This document shows positions 53,023 to 63,066 of a DNA stretch of 64,000 nucleotides, one piece after another. Numbering within the stretch: the first letter of the stretch is position 1; every line of letters begins with the position of its first letter. A program made the translations under genes and the position numbers. The notes beneath the pieces are model-generated. The model did not search any database and was not told the origin of the DNA. It worked only from the letters and a program-made list of their open reading frames with translations. This DNA comes from Tropicibacter naphthalenivorans (GTDB lineage: Bacteria; Pseudomonadota; Alphaproteobacteria; Rhodobacterales; Rhodobacteraceae). The DNA lies in contig NZ_FWXX01000006.1 in the NCBI RefSeq assembly GCF_900176475.1, positions 124,001 through 188,000 on the forward strand, read 5' to 3'.

Positions 53023-54273
53023 ATGCTGCGCGCCCTGTGTTGTCTGATTGCCCTGCCCCTTGTGGTCCTGTCCTTTGCCGCCCCTGCCGCAGCGCAAAAC
53101 AAAGCCGCCGTGCAAAAGCAGTTCGAAACGTGGCTGGACCAGACCGTCTGGCCGCAAGCCCAGCGAAAAGGCGTGTCGCGCCAGACCTTTCGCGCCGCTT
53201 TCAACGGCGTGCAGCTGAACTGGGACTTGCCCGATCTGGTGCCGCCGGGGACCAAACCGCAGACCCCCAAACGCCAGCGACAGGCCGAGTTCGGCTCGCC
53301 CGGAAAGTACTTTAACCGTGGCTCTCTGGACGGCGCGACCCGCGTCGGGCGCACGATGATGAAACGGCACGCGACAGCGCTGGCGCAGGCCGAGGCGCGC
53401 ACCGGGGTGCCCGGGCGGATCGTGCTGGGCATCTGGGGCCGTGAAAGCGGGTATGGTCAGGTGCCGATCAAACATGACGTCTTTCAAGTCCTTGGGACCA
53501 AAGGCTTTATGTCCACCCGCGCGCCCTATTTCACGGCCGAGCTGATCGCCGCGCTCCAGATCGCGCAGGCCGGCCACGCCCCCAGCGGCGCGATGAAAAG
53601 CTCTTGGGCCGGGGCGCTGGGGCAGCCGCAGTTCATGCCGACCAACTTCCTGAAATACGCCGCCGACGGCGACGGCGACCGCCACGCGGATATCTGGCGC
53701 TCCGAGGCGGATACCATCGCTTCGATTGCCAATTACTTGGGCAAACACGGCTGGCAAAAGGGCCGCGACTGGGGGTTCGAAGTCACCGTCCCGGCCAGCG
53801 TGTCCTGCACCCTCGAAGGCCCGGACCAAGGCAAACGCATCAGTGACTGGCAAGCCATGGGGATCACCCGCATCGGGGGAAAAGCCTTTCCCGCCCATGA
53901 GTTGCGCGGCGAAGGGTTCCTGCTGATGCCTGCGGGCCGCAATGGCCCCGCCTTTATCGTTACGCCGAATTTCTACGTCCTGAAAGACTATAACATGTCC
54001 GATCTCTACGCGCTGTTCGTCGGCCATGTGGGGGATCGCATCCAATACGGCATGGGCGATTTCAGCGGCAAATGGGGCGCGGTCGGCGGGCTCTACCGCT
54101 CTGACGTTGCGCAGATGCAGCGCGCGCTGGAGGAGATGGGCCACGATGTCGGCGGCGCGGACGGGCTGCCGGGGTTCAAAACCCGCCGCTCTATCGGACG
54201 CTGGCAAGAGGCCACGGGCCGCCCCGCCACATGTTTCCCCGAGGCGTCGATGAAAGCCGCCCTGTCGCGATGA
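53023..54273 (+). CDS. Lytic murein transglycosylase (MltB type) with peptidoglycan-binding domain
   Basis: A 416-aa exported protein. Signal peptide 1-24 (ending AAA); the SLT_2 domain (about 27-335) carries the catalytic Glu in WGRESGYG (about 146) and AGALGQPQFMPTNFL; a PG_binding_1 domain follows (about 360-410, DVAQMQRALEEMGHDVGGADG). No lipobox is visible, so it is likely soluble periplasmic. The ATG 53023 was preferred to the GTG one codon before it. It cleaves glycan strands to anhydromuropeptides. Confidence 0.92.
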   Translation: MLRALCCLIALPLVVLSFAAPAAAQNKAAVQKQFETWLDQTVWPQAQRKGVSRQTFRAAFNGVQLNWDLPDLVPPGTKPQTPKRQRQAEFGSPGKYFNRGSLDGATRVGRTMMKRHATALAQAEARTGVPGRIVLGIWGRESGYGQVPIKHDVFQVLGTKGFMSTRAPYFTAELIAALQIAQAGHAPSGAMKSSWAGALGQPQFMPTNFLKYAADGDGDRHADIWRSEADTIASIANYLGKHGWQKGRDWGFEVTVPASVSCTLEGPDQGKRISDWQAMGITRIGGKAFPAHELRGEGFLLMPAGRNGPAFIVTPNFYVLKDYNMSDLYALFVGHVGDRIQYGMGDFSGKWGAVGGLYRSDVAQMQRALEEMGHDVGGADGLPGFKTRRSIGRWQEATGRPATCFPEASMKAALSR

Positions 54274-54668
54274 CGCCCACGGTGCTGTTTGACGCGCACT
54301 GCGTGCTGTGCACCGGCAGCGTCGCGTTTATTCTGCGCCACGAGCGCGCGCCGACCTTGCATTTTGCCTCTGTCCACTCGGCGCAGGGCGCGGCGCTGGC
54401 CGCCCGGCATGGGCTGACGCCCGAGATGCTGGACCAGACCTTTGCGCTGATCACCGACCGCGCGCTGCTCCGCAGCGATGCCGCCCTGCACATCGCCGCC
54501 CACCTGCGCCATCCGTGGCGGGCTGCGACCCTCGCCCGCATCATCCCCCGCCCCCTGCGCGATGCCCTCTATAGCGCCGTTGCCCGCAACCGATACCGAC
54601 TGTTTGGCCGCCGCGAGACCTGCTATCTCCCGCCACCAGAGGCCGCCCACCGTTTTGACAGCGCATAA
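54270..54668 (+). CDS. DCC-family thiol-disulfide oxidoreductase (DUF393)
   Basis: A 132-aa protein with the DxxCxLC motif FDAHCVLCTGSVAFIL (7-22). This is the hallmark of the DUF393/DCC family, a presumed redox protein of unknown substrate. HFASVHSAQG and FGRRETCYLPP are conserved further on. Its ATG overlaps the transglycosylase stop (ATGA), which suggests co-expression. Confidence 0.88.
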   Translation: MTPTVLFDAHCVLCTGSVAFILRHERAPTLHFASVHSAQGAALAARHGLTPEMLDQTFALITDRALLRSDAALHIAAHLRHPWRAATLARIIPRPLRDALYSAVARNRYRLFGRRETCYLPPPEAAHRFDSA

Positions 54669-54771
54669 AGGCGATTGCCCCCTTGCCAAACGAGGCGATT
54701 CCGCCTATGGCCACGGCTTCACGCGGGGTGACAGCCTTGGAGGCACCCTGCCCTAACTTTGGAGAATTATT

Positions 54772-55392
54772 ATGGCTGGTGAGATTCCTGATCTCGAAGC
54801 TCTGGAACGTACGGGGACAGGCAAGGGCGCCGCTCGTCAGGCACGCCGTGACGGCCTGGTTCCGGGGATTGTTTTTGGTGGCGAAAGCGAGCCTCTGCCG
54901 ATCAACATCCCGTTCAACAAGCTGCTCAAGCGCCTGAAAGCAGGCCGCTTTAAGTCGACCCTGTTCAACCTCAAGGTTGAAGGTCACGAAGACGTGCGCG
55001 TCATCTGCCGCGACGTCCAGCGTGACGTGGTCAAAGACCTGCCGACCCACGTGGACTTTATGCGCCTGCGTCGCACGTCCAAGGTCAACCTCTTCATTCC
55101 CGTTGAGTTCATCAACGAAGAAGCGGCTCCCGGCATCAAGAAGGGCGGCGTTCTGACCGTCGTCCGTAACGAAGTCGAGCTGATCGTGACTGCGGGCGAC
55201 ATCCCCGAAAAGATCACCGTTGATCTGACCGGCATGAACATCGGCGACATCGTCCACATCTCGGACGTGACCCTGCCCGAAGGCACCAAGCCGACCATCG
55301 ACCGTGACTTTGTCATCGCGAACATCTCGGCTCCGTCGGGTCTGGCTGCGGCCTCTGACGACGAAGACGAAGCAGAGGGCGGCGAAGAGTAA
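54772..55392 (+). CDS. rplY: 50S ribosomal protein L25 (CTC form)
   Basis: A 206-aa protein in the long CTC form. The N-terminal L25 domain (1-92) contains [21 protein letters not shown]-like sequence, and the C-terminal TL5/CTC domain follows (about 100-190). A Glu/Asp-rich tail ends the protein. TTGGAG precedes the ATG. It binds 5S rRNA. The 103-bp gap before it holds the promoter; a terminator follows and then pth, the usual neighbour. Confidence 0.95.
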   Translation: MAGEIPDLEALERTGTGKGAARQARRDGLVPGIVFGGESEPLPINIPFNKLLKRLKAGRFKSTLFNLKVEGHEDVRVICRDVQRDVVKDLPTHVDFMRLRRTSKVNLFIPVEFINEEAAPGIKKGGVLTVVRNEVELIVTAGDIPEKITVDLTGMNIGDIVHISDVTLPEGTKPTIDRDFVIANISAPSGLAAASDDEDEAEGGEE

Positions 55393-55418
55393 TCTTCCCC
55401 CATCGTTGCAAGACATTG

Positions 55419-55452
55419 GACCCCTGCCCCAGCGGCGGGGGTCTTTTGTTTT
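55419..55452 (+). terminator. Terminator after rplY
   Basis: GACCCC pairs with GGGGTC around an inner CC/GG-containing loop, followed by TTTTGTTTTG. Confidence 0.82.
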
Positions 55453-55524
55453 GCGCGGGGCTCTCGCGTTGTCAGCGGGGGGCGTTTTGGCCTACAAGGG
55501 CGCGGACAAGACACGGAGGACAGC

Positions 55525-56205
55525 GTGCAGATTTTCGTAGGTCTCGGCAATCCCGGCGGTAAATACGCCAGGAACCGGCACAACATCGGCTTTATGGCGC
55601 TGGATCAGATCGCGGCGGACCATGGCTTTGCGCCGTGGAAGTCCAAGTTCAACGGTCAAGTGTCCGAGGGGCGCCTGGGCGGGGACAAGGTGCTGCTGCT
55701 CAAGCCCGAGACGTTTATGAACCTGTCCGGGCAGTCGGTCGGCGAGGCGATGCGTTTCTATAAACTTGAGCCCGGCGATGTCACTGTTTTCCATGACGAA
55801 TTGGATCTCGCGCCGGGCAAATGCCGGGTCAAGATGGGCGGCGGGCACGCGGGGCACAATGGCCTCCGCTCGATCCACCAGCATATCGGCGAAGCGTACC
55901 AGCGCGTGCGTCTGGGCATCGGCCATCCGGGCCGCAAAGAGGCCGTCGCGGGCTATGTCCTGCATGATTTCGCCAAGGCGGACGAGGTCTGGCTGGACGA
56001 TCTGCTGCGCGGGATTTCCGACGGTGCAGGCCATCTGGCCGATGGCGAGGCGGGCAAGTTCCAGAACGCCGTTGCCTTGCGCACTGCGCCGCCTAGATCA
56101 TCGAAAACGGTGAAAGAGACGCCCGCCAAGGCCGTAAAACCCGCCGAAGCGCCCGCAGAGGACGACCGCAGCCCGTTGCAAAAACTGGCGGACAAGTTCC
56201 GGTAA
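55525..56205 (+). CDS. pth: Peptidyl-tRNA hydrolase
   Basis: A 226-aa protein. [21 protein letters not shown] (4-24 region, catalytic His in RHN), [12 protein letters not shown] and [11 protein letters not shown] are conserved. A Pro/Ala/Lys-rich tail (about 190-226) extends beyond the usual 190 aa. The GTG start at 55525 follows GGAGGA. It recycles stalled peptidyl-tRNA. Confidence 0.95.
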   Translation: MQIFVGLGNPGGKYARNRHNIGFMALDQIAADHGFAPWKSKFNGQVSEGRLGGDKVLLLKPETFMNLSGQSVGEAMRFYKLEPGDVTVFHDELDLAPGKCRVKMGGGHAGHNGLRSIHQHIGEAYQRVRLGIGHPGRKEAVAGYVLHDFAKADEVWLDDLLRGISDGAGHLADGEAGKFQNAVALRTAPPRSSKTVKETPAKAVKPAEAPAEDDRSPLQKLADKFR

Positions 56206-56217
56206 GGAGAGCCGACG

Positions 56218-56586
56218 ATGGACAAAGACGCAGCGATCAATGTCTTGGGGGGCGATCTGGAGATGTGTTCCACCGCGCCGCTGACGGGCTATTTCCGCGA
56301 CGGCCATTGCAACACCTGCCCCGCCGATCAGGGCAGCCACACGGTGTGCGCGGTGATGACCGCCGAGTTCCTCGCCTATTCGAAATACGTGGGCAATGAC
56401 CTCAGCACCCCCATGCCGCAGTACAACTTTGCCGGGCTAAAGCCGGGGGATCGCTGGTGCCTGTGCGCCGGGCGGTTCCTACAAGCCCACGACGAAGGCT
56501 GCGCGCCCAAGGTCCATCTGGCCGCCACGCACCAGCGCGCGCTGGACATCGTGCCGCTGCACGTCCTGCAAGAGCACGCCGCCTAA
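56218..56586 (+). CDS. DUF2237 family protein
   Basis: A 122-aa protein. The family signature is clear: LTGYFRDGHCNTCPADQGSHTVCAVMT (about 22-48 region), FLAYSKYVGNDLSTP and GLKPGDRWCLCAGRF. The conserved cysteines and His could bind metal, but the function is unknown. AAGGAG precedes the ATG. It is 12 bases after pth and is followed by a terminator. Confidence 0.88.
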   Translation: MDKDAAINVLGGDLEMCSTAPLTGYFRDGHCNTCPADQGSHTVCAVMTAEFLAYSKYVGNDLSTPMPQYNFAGLKPGDRWCLCAGRFLQAHDEGCAPKVHLAATHQRALDIVPLHVLQEHAA

Positions 56587-56603
56587 GCCCCCTGACTGAA
56601 ACG

Positions 56604-56638
56604 AAAAAGGGCGCCCCGAGGGACGCCCAAATATTTTT
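56604..56638. terminator. Bidirectional terminator between the DUF2237 gene and trpB
   Basis: GGGCG pairs with CGCCC, with CCC/GGG inside, flanked by A-rich sequence on the left and ATATTTTT on the right, so it can act for both convergent genes. Confidence 0.85.
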
Positions 56639-56649
56639 GTCACAAGGAC

Positions 56650-57867
56650 TTACATGTCAAAGCCAAGGTGCTTGGCCACGGTAAAGATGTCCTTGTCGCC
56701 GCGACCGCACATGTTCATCACGATGATGTGGTCCTTGGGCAGCTCGGGCGCGATCTTGATCACGTGCCCCAGCGCGTGGCTGGGTTCGAGCGCGGGAATG
56801 ATGCCCTCGGTCTCGCAGCACAGCTGGAACGCACCAAGCGCCTCTTGGTCGGTGATCGAGACATACTCGGCCCGGCCAATGTCGTGCAGCCACGAATGCT
56901 CCGGCCCGATGCCCGGATAGTCGAGCCCGGCGGAAATCGAGAACCCTTCGAGGATCTGGCCGTCGTCGTCCTGAAGCAGATAGGTGCGGTTGCCGTGCAG
57001 CACGCCGGGCCGGCCGCCGGTCAGAGAGGCACAATGCTCCATCTTTTCGTTGACGCCTTTGCCGCCCGCTTCGACGCCGATGATCTTGACGCCCTTGTCG
57101 TCAAGGAACGGAAAGAACAGGCCCATGGCGTTCGAACCACCGCCGATCGCGGCGATGATGGTGTCGGGCAGACGGCCCTCTGCCTCAAGGATCTGCTCCT
57201 TGGCTTCCTTGCCGATGATGGCCTGGAAATCGCGGACCATCGCCGGGTACGGGTGCGGGCCGGCCACGGTGCCGATGCAGTAGAAGGTGTCGCGCACGTT
57301 GGTCACCCAATCGCGCAGCGCGTCGTTCATCGCGTCCTTGAGCGTGCCGCGACCAGAGGTCACCGGGACCACTTCGGCGCCCAAAAGGCGCATCCGGAAC
57401 ACGTTGGGTGCCTGACGTTCCACGTCGTGCGCGCCCATGTAAACTACGCATTTCAAACCGAATTTCGCGCAAACGGTGGCGGTGGCCACGCCGTGCTGGC
57501 CCGCGCCGGTTTCCGCGATGATCCGCGTCTTGCCCATGCGGCGGGCGAGGATGATCTGCCCCAGCACGTTGTTGATCTTATGCGCGCCGGTGTGGTTCAG
57601 TTCGTCGCGTTTCAGATACACCTTGGCGCCGCCCAGACGTTCAGTCAGGCGCTCTGCGAAATACAGCGGCGACGGGCGGCCGACGTAATGCTTCCACAGA
57701 AAGTCCATCTCGGCCCAGAAGCTTTCGTCGGTCTTGGCGTGTTCGTACTGCTCTTCAAGCTCAAGAATGAGCGGCATGAGCGTTTCGGACACAAAGCGCC
57801 CGCCGAAGATACCAAAACGGCCCTTGTCGTCGGGGCCGGTCATGAAGCTGTTGACGAGATCGTCCAT
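56650..57867 (-). CDS. trpB: Tryptophan synthase beta chain
   Basis: A 405-aa PLP enzyme. The PLP lysine lies in [11 protein letters not shown] (about 92-102); [17 protein letters not shown], the GGGSNA phosphate loop ([12 protein letters not shown]) and CGRGDKD are conserved. It condenses indole with serine. ATG 57867 follows GGGAGAGG. trpA and trpF are not adjacent here. Confidence 0.96.
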   Translation of the reverse strand: MDDLVNSFMTGPDDKGRFGIFGGRFVSETLMPLILELEEQYEHAKTDESFWAEMDFLWKHYVGRPSPLYFAERLTERLGGAKVYLKRDELNHTGAHKINNVLGQIILARRMGKTRIIAETGAGQHGVATATVCAKFGLKCVVYMGAHDVERQAPNVFRMRLLGAEVVPVTSGRGTLKDAMNDALRDWVTNVRDTFYCIGTVAGPHPYPAMVRDFQAIIGKEAKEQILEAEGRLPDTIIAAIGGGSNAMGLFFPFLDDKGVKIIGVEAGGKGVNEKMEHCASLTGGRPGVLHGNRTYLLQDDDGQILEGFSISAGLDYPGIGPEHSWLHDIGRAEYVSITDQEALGAFQLCCETEGIIPALEPSHALGHVIKIAPELPKDHIIVMNMCGRGDKDIFTVAKHLGFDM

Positions 57868-57937
57868 CGCGCCTCTCCCTTGTATGATTGGGTCTGCATA
57901 GGCCATTTGGGGCGCAAAAGGCCAGAGGCAAAAGCGC

Positions 57938-59263
57938 CTAACCGTTTTGGGCAGCGCGTTCCAAAGCCGGATAGCGCAGGCCCAGCGTAATGGCACGGGC
58001 GACAAAGGAAATCAGCAGCGCCAGCCACAGCCCGTGATTGCCCAGCGGCCCGATCAGCAAGGCCACCGAGGCGGCGTAGATCACGGCAGAAATCGCCATC
58101 ATATTGCGCATGTCCCCGGTCCGCGTCGCCCCGATGAAAATCCCGTCCAGCATCCACGATGCCAGCCCCACCAAGGGCGCGGCCACCATCCACGGCAAGT
58201 AGGCGCGGGCCGCTTGCTGGACCTCCGGGTCCTTGGCCATGGTGTTGATAACGATGCCGCCGAGCAGCGCAAAAGCCAGCGCGAACAGCACGTTACACCC
58301 CAATCCCCAAAGAGAGGTCAGGACCGCCGAGCGGCGCAGTTGCTGCACCGCCTTGGCCCCCATGGCCTGCCCGACCAAGGCTTCGGCGGCAAAGGCGAAG
58401 CCGTCTAGGGCAAAGGACATGACGTGCAGGAATTGCAGCAACACTTGGTTCGCGGCCAGAGTGACCGCGTCGAATTTGCCCCCCAGCAGCAGGAAGGACA
58501 CAAAGATCGCCTGCAACATCAAAGAGCGCAGCATGATGTCGGTGTTCACCACTGCCATATTTTTCAGCTTTTCGCGGTCAAAGACGCGCGGCCAATCGCG
58601 CCAGTCCGGCACTCGGAACGCTGCGCGGCACAGATACAGGCCCATGGCCAGCCCCGACCACTCTGCCAGAAAGGTCGCAAAGGCCACGCCGGACACACCC
58701 CAGCCCAGCTGCAAGACGAACAGCAGGTCGAGCAGGATGTTCGCGCCATTCATCCAGACTTGCAGGATCAGCACGTCGCGGGTGCGTTCCTGCGCGATCA
58801 GCCAGCCGTTGATGCCGTAAATCGCGATGGCAGCGGGGGCGGACCAGATGCGGATCTGCATGTAGTCGCGCGCGAGGGATTCGACCTCTGGCCCCGCTGG
58901 CGAGATGGCAAAAGCCCCTGCATAAACAAGCTGTTGCAGCGCGATGATTGCAGCGCCGCCCGCAAGGCCGATCATCAGCGAGCGGGTCAAAAGGGCCGCG
59001 ACTTCGGCACGGTTGCCCTGCCCCGTGGCCTGCGCGGTCAGCCCCGCCGTGCCCATGCGCAAAAAGCCGAAAATCCAGTATATCGCCCCGAGGATAATCG
59101 CCCCGACCCCCACGGCGGCGATGGGCGCGGCCTGCGGAATTTGCCCGACCACGCCCGTGTCGACCACCCCAAGGATGGGCACGGTGACATTGGCCAGCAT
59201 GATCGGCACGGCGATCTTGAGAACGCGCCGGTGGGTAACGGGGGCTGGTGCAGCTGCGGTCAT
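57938..59263 (-). CDS. MATE-family efflux transporter (DinF-like)
   Basis: A 441-aa inner-membrane protein with 12 predicted TMs. The family opening ([30 protein letters not shown], about 12-42 region) matches DinF-like MATE proteins, and a second half with similar hydrophobicity follows ([18 protein letters not shown]). It exports organic cations or drugs by ion antiport; the substrate is unknown. It is 70 bases upstream of trpB on the same strand, probably in its own unit. Confidence 0.9.
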   Translation of the reverse strand: MTAAAPAPVTHRRVLKIAVPIMLANVTVPILGVVDTGVVGQIPQAAPIAAVGVGAIILGAIYWIFGFLRMGTAGLTAQATGQGNRAEVAALLTRSLMIGLAGGAAIIALQQLVYAGAFAISPAGPEVESLARDYMQIRIWSAPAAIAIYGINGWLIAQERTRDVLILQVWMNGANILLDLLFVLQLGWGVSGVAFATFLAEWSGLAMGLYLCRAAFRVPDWRDWPRVFDREKLKNMAVVNTDIMLRSLMLQAIFVSFLLLGGKFDAVTLAANQVLLQFLHVMSFALDGFAFAAEALVGQAMGAKAVQQLRRSAVLTSLWGLGCNVLFALAFALLGGIVINTMAKDPEVQQAARAYLPWMVAAPLVGLASWMLDGIFIGATRTGDMRNMMAISAVIYAASVALLIGPLGNHGLWLALLISFVARAITLGLRYPALERAAQNG

Positions 59264-59325
59264 GCGAAAGCTTTCAGGGGGTTGATCGCGCCGACCCTAA
59301 TCCGCCCGGCCCGGCCCGACAACCA

Positions 59326-61278
59326 CTAGCCCGCCTCGAGTAAAGTCACCGAGCTCTCCGCGCGTTCGGCCAGCCAATCCCGCATGTCCGTCAAGGGCAT
59401 AGGCCGCGCGATGCCAAAGCCTTGGATCGTATCGCAGCCCAAGTCGCGCAGAATCGCAAGCTGGTCCGGGCGTTCGACCCCTTCGGCAGTGATCTTGATC
59501 CCAAGGCCGTGCGACAGGCCAATGATGGCCTCGACCACTTGGCGATCGCGCGCCTGCGAAATGTTGGTCACCAGCGAGCGATCAATCTTGAGCCCACCCA
59601 CGTCCAAAGTCGCCAGCATCGACATTGACGCATATCCGGTGCCGAAATCGTCGATGTCCACGCGGGTGCCCGCGGCAGTCAGGGCGCGGATGCTGCGCAC
59701 CGCCTGATCCTGGTCGTCCTGGATCAAGATCGTCTCCAGCACCTCGATCACGATGTCGCTGTGCTTGAGGTTGCGCATGGCCAGCGCCATGCTGAGGTCC
59801 TGCACCCACTCTGGCTGGCGCAGGCTGCTGGCGGAGGCGTTAAAGGCCATGGTGACCTCGACACCTTGGGCGCGCAAATCGCGCAGCGCATCCAATCCCT
59901 TATGCAGCACTTGGGCGTCGATCACGTCTAGACAGCCGATTTCCTCGGCAAGATCAAGGAATTCGGCGGGCGGCAGGGTGCCCCGCTGTGGGTGCTCCCA
60001 GCGCGATAGCACCTCGAAACCGCAGACCGCCCCGGTCGCCAGATCGCATTTGGGCTGGAAATGGGGAACGAATTCGTAGTCGGCAATGGCGCGTTCAAGG
60101 TCGGCGATCAGCGTGGCGCGCCACTCCAGCCCGGCACGCATGGCCGCATCATAGCGCAGCGCCAGGCCCCGCCCGCCTTGTTTCGCCTCGCCCAAGGCGA
60201 TGTCAGCGTTGGCCATGATCGTTTCCGTCGTGTCACGGCGCGTGCCGTTGAACGCGTAGCCAATGCTGGCGGCCACGGTGCAGGTCTGATCCTCTTGCGG
60301 GGAAAAGGGTCTGCGGATGGCTTGCAGCATCGCATCGGCCAGATTCCGCGCCATTTCGGGGGCATCTTCGGGGGGGAATTCCATGATGACGACGAACTCA
60401 TCGCCGCCCACCCGCGCAATCACATCCTGCGTGCGCAACAGATGCTCCAGAACCTTTGCCACATGCACCAGCACCGCGTCGCCCATGGTCACGCCCAAGG
60501 TGTCATTGACCGATTTGAATCGGTCGAGGTCGATTTGCAGCAAGCACAGAGCCCCCAGCGGCGCCGCCTGCATCCGCCGCGACAGGTCCGCCATCAGCTT
60601 GCGCCGGTTGCCAAGGCCGGTCAACGCGTCGTGATACTTGGCATGGTCCAGCCGTTCCGACAGCTGGCGCAGGTCATCGTTCTTATCCTGAAGAGCGCGA
60701 ATTTGCACGCGGCCCCGGTGTGTAGCGGCGCGGATCGACTGATGCGACGGCCAAAACACCAGCACCGCCAGCGCAATCACCACCAGACCCGAGACGGCAA
60801 AGGCAGCCCAGTGCCAACGCACGGCTTGCGCCTGCTGTCGCTCAGCTTGGCGCAGCGCATCCTCACGAACGGCGGCCAATGTTGGCGCAAGATCCCGAGG
60901 CGCATCCGCTTGCGGATCGACGAGGGCGCTTTGCACACGCCACGAAAACTGCTCCCCCGCGGCAGCAAGAGCTTGGATCGCGGGATCAGAGGGCGCCGCC
61001 TGCAACAGCTGCCCCTGCGCCGCGTCAAAGGCGTCCAGCCGCGCGGTCAGGTCAGGCGCGTCACCGCTTTGCTCAAAGGTCTGTAAATCCGACAAAATCT
61101 GCGCAACGCGCGTCTGTTGTTCGGTGATCAACAGCACGCGCGCGGCGTTCTGCGCGGCCTGTTCAAAGGTCACACGCTGGACAACGACGTTTCCGACCAC
61201 CATCGCCGCCATGACGGCCAGCGCCCAGACATAGCGCTGCCACAGCCGTTCTGGAAAATATGGAATGAACCGCGCCAT
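59326..61278 (-). CDS. Membrane-bound GGDEF/EAL c-di-GMP protein
   Basis: A 650-aa protein: TM1 (about 15-33), a periplasmic helical region (about 40-155), TM2 (about 157-177), GGDEF domain (about 212-375) and EAL domain (about 390-635). The cyclase motif GGDEF is intact (about 293-297). The phosphodiesterase domain has EVLSRW in place of EALxRW, which keeps the ExLxR pattern, and DDFGTGYAS and KITAEGVE are intact. Both activities are therefore possible. No regulatory partner is adjacent. Confidence 0.93.
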   Translation of the reverse strand: MARFIPYFPERLWQRYVWALAVMAAMVVGNVVVQRVTFEQAAQNAARVLLITEQQTRVAQILSDLQTFEQSGDAPDLTARLDAFDAAQGQLLQAAPSDPAIQALAAAGEQFSWRVQSALVDPQADAPRDLAPTLAAVREDALRQAERQQAQAVRWHWAAFAVSGLVVIALAVLVFWPSHQSIRAATHRGRVQIRALQDKNDDLRQLSERLDHAKYHDALTGLGNRRKLMADLSRRMQAAPLGALCLLQIDLDRFKSVNDTLGVTMGDAVLVHVAKVLEHLLRTQDVIARVGGDEFVVIMEFPPEDAPEMARNLADAMLQAIRRPFSPQEDQTCTVAASIGYAFNGTRRDTTETIMANADIALGEAKQGGRGLALRYDAAMRAGLEWRATLIADLERAIADYEFVPHFQPKCDLATGAVCGFEVLSRWEHPQRGTLPPAEFLDLAEEIGCLDVIDAQVLHKGLDALRDLRAQGVEVTMAFNASASSLRQPEWVQDLSMALAMRNLKHSDIVIEVLETILIQDDQDQAVRSIRALTAAGTRVDIDDFGTGYASMSMLATLDVGGLKIDRSLVTNISQARDRQVVEAIIGLSHGLGIKITAEGVERPDQLAILRDLGCDTIQGFGIARPMPLTDMRDWLAERAESSVTLLEAG

Positions 61279-61386
61279 AACCCCCCGCGTCGTCTTGGCC
61301 TTGGGGGTATTTGCGCGGATAAGCCCTACCAGACCTTTAAAACAGGCCCAGAGAGGGCGCTGAATCCGCTGCGAATTTGACCAAAA

Positions 61387-61890
61387 TCAGCTGCGTGGCA
61401 TCAGGAAATGGGCGTTGGCGGCCGCGAAAGGCCGGTCGCGGTTGTCCTGCCACGCCTCCACCTGAACCGAGGCATAGCGCCGCCCCGACCGGTTCACCCG
61501 CGCCCGCGCGTAGGCATCGCGCGGCAGGCCGCTGCGCAGGTAATCCACCGTGAAATCAATGGTTTTCGGCAGGCGCGGCAGTTTGCCTGCGACCATCTCT
61601 TCGGCATCCAGAACACCGCTTTCGATGTCTTCCCACAGCCATGTCCAGTTGAGGGTGATCATCGCGGTAATCTCAAGGAACGCCGCCGTCACGCCGCCGT
61701 GGATCGCGGGCAAAAACGGGTTGCCGATCAGCTTGTCGTCAAAGGGCAGCACCGCGGTCAGCTCGTCGCCGCGCCGGTCAAAGGTCACCCCAAGGTAATG
61801 GATATACGGCACCCCATCGACAAGCGCCGACAGCGCCGCATCGCGCCTTTGTTTAATGACTTGAACGGGTTCGGGGGTCTTGCGGGTCAT
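61387..61890 (-). CDS. PaaI-family hotdog thioesterase
   Basis: A 167-aa protein. The hotdog helix with AIHGGVTAAFLEITAMITL (about 63-81) and the YLRSGLPRDAYARARV segment match the PaaI/YdiI-type acyl-CoA thioesterases. It overlaps the next thioesterase gene by four bases (ATGA). The acyl-CoA substrate is unknown; fatty-acid genes nearby make an acyl-CoA clearance role plausible. Confidence 0.87.
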   Translation of the reverse strand: MTRKTPEPVQVIKQRRDAALSALVDGVPYIHYLGVTFDRRGDELTAVLPFDDKLIGNPFLPAIHGGVTAAFLEITAMITLNWTWLWEDIESGVLDAEEMVAGKLPRLPKTIDFTVDYLRSGLPRDAYARARVNRSGRRYASVQVEAWQDNRDRPFAAANAHFLMPRS

Positions 61891-62312
61891 GCCTGCGCCT
61901 CCACCGTAAAGGCGCCTGTGGCGCAGGCGACGGGGTTTTCGGTGTCGTCATCGGTGGCGGTCGCGCGCACAAAAGCCACGTTTCGCGTGATGTGATAGCA
62001 TTCGGCCCGTGCTGTGATCGCCTGACCCGGAGCCGCAGGACGCATATAGTCAATGCGCAGGTTGATCGTCGCTGTTCCGGTGGGGCTTTGCGGATGGCTC
62101 ATCACCGCCGCCCCGCCGCAGGTGTCCATCAGGGCCGACACCGCGCCGCCGTGAATCACCCCCGTCTCGGGATCGCCAATAAACCGCGCGTCATAGGGCA
62201 TCACGATGGTCGCGCTGCCGTCGCCAATGTCAGTGATCCGCATCCCCAACGCCTTGGAGTGCGGGATCGTCTCGATAAACTGTCTGGCGATGCGGGCTTT
62301 GTCGGCGGTCAT
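61887..62312 (-). CDS. PaaI-family hotdog thioesterase
   Basis: A 141-aa protein starting MTADKARIARQF, with VIHGGAVSALMDTCGGAAVM (about 52-71), the active HGG motif of the family, and the RIDYMRPA strand. The start 62312 was chosen for normal family length (an upstream frame runs into promoter sequence). It is first of a two-gene unit, divergent from a MerR gene, and a paralogue of its partner. Confidence 0.88.
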   Translation of the reverse strand: MTADKARIARQFIETIPHSKALGMRITDIGDGSATIVMPYDARFIGDPETGVIHGGAVSALMDTCGGAAVMSHPQSPTGTATINLRIDYMRPAAPGQAITARAECYHITRNVAFVRATATDDDTENPVACATGAFTVEAQA

Positions 62313-62462
62313 TGCGGCTCTCTGACGGTTATGCACCCCCATATTGGGCGGCGCAAAGCCCCTGTGCAAGCGCGGTTTTTCCGTCGCGTCCCGGCCCCCG
62401 TGATCCCGGTTGCACACCGCCCAAACGCGGCTTACCTTGCGTCTGCCGAGGGGAGAGACGAG

Positions 62463-62837
62463 ATGGCCGAGACACGCCTAAGCTTTAAAGAGATGTGCGC
62501 AAAGTTCGACGTGACCCCGCGCACGCTGCGCTATTACGAGTATATCGAACTGCTCCACCCTGATCGCGAGGGCCGCTCGCGCTTTTATGGCCCCAAGGAA
62601 ATCGCTCGCATGACCCTGATCCTGCGGGGGCGCAAATTCGGCTTTCAACTCGAAGACATCCGCCAATGGCTGCTGATCTACGAAAAGGAAGGCACCGAGG
62701 CGCAGATGAAGGCTTGGGTCGAAATGGCCGACCGCCAGCTGCAAGAGCTCGAAGAGCAGCGCCGCCAACTGGACGAGGCGGTCGATGAGCTGCGCGCCCT
62801 GCGCAACGAGACCGCCGAATCTGTTAATCTATCTTAA
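62463..62837 (+). CDS. MerR-family regulator, first of a tandem pair
   Basis: A 124-aa protein. The helix-turn-helix is at 1-30 (FKEMCAKFDVTPRTLRYYEYIELL) and the wing follows (RSRFYGPKEIARM). A coiled coil is at about 85-120 (MADRQLQELEEQRRQLDEAVDEL). No effector-binding domain or metal cysteines are present. It has no adjacent gene in its operon except the second MerR. It starts 150 bases from the divergent thioesterase gene. The target is unknown. Confidence 0.9.
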   Translation: MAETRLSFKEMCAKFDVTPRTLRYYEYIELLHPDREGRSRFYGPKEIARMTLILRGRKFGFQLEDIRQWLLIYEKEGTEAQMKAWVEMADRQLQELEEQRRQLDEAVDELRALRNETAESVNLS

Positions 62838-62848
62838 TTATTCGTTAA
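62834..62848. promoter_or_regulatory. CtrA-type TTAA-N7-TTAA site
   Basis: TTAA (62834-62837), seven bases, TTAA (62845-62848). The first TTAA includes the stop codon of the first MerR gene. It is 219 bases upstream of the second MerR gene and a second full CtrA-type match in this window. Confidence 0.35.
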
Positions 62849-62944
62849 CATTTTCCGACGACGTCGGGTAAGGTTTCCCTTACTAAGCCACCCAAAGCGC
62901 TTTGAAGGATTATTGCGAATTCGCGCTGTTGACCTTTCGTGATG

Positions 62945-62986
62945 TTACGTCAACTTGGAATTGACGTGACGTATGAGTTACGTCAA
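62945..62986. promoter_or_regulatory. Triple MerR-type operator: TTACGTCAA / TTGACGTGA repeats
   Basis: TTACGTCAA (62945-62953), TTGACGTGA (62961-62969, nearly the inverse) and TTACGTCAA (62978-62986) form a dense array of half-sites 81 to 122 bases before the second MerR gene. The TTGACGT-centred dyad resembles operators of the LiuR/branched-acyl-CoA MerR group. Self-regulation by the adjacent MerR protein is likely. Confidence 0.6.
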
Positions 62987-63066
62987 CGAAAATTCCCGTT
63001 GTAGGAATAAGCACGAATGAGCACCTCGAGGCGTACACACTCACCTGCGGCTTGAGGAAACGGAAA

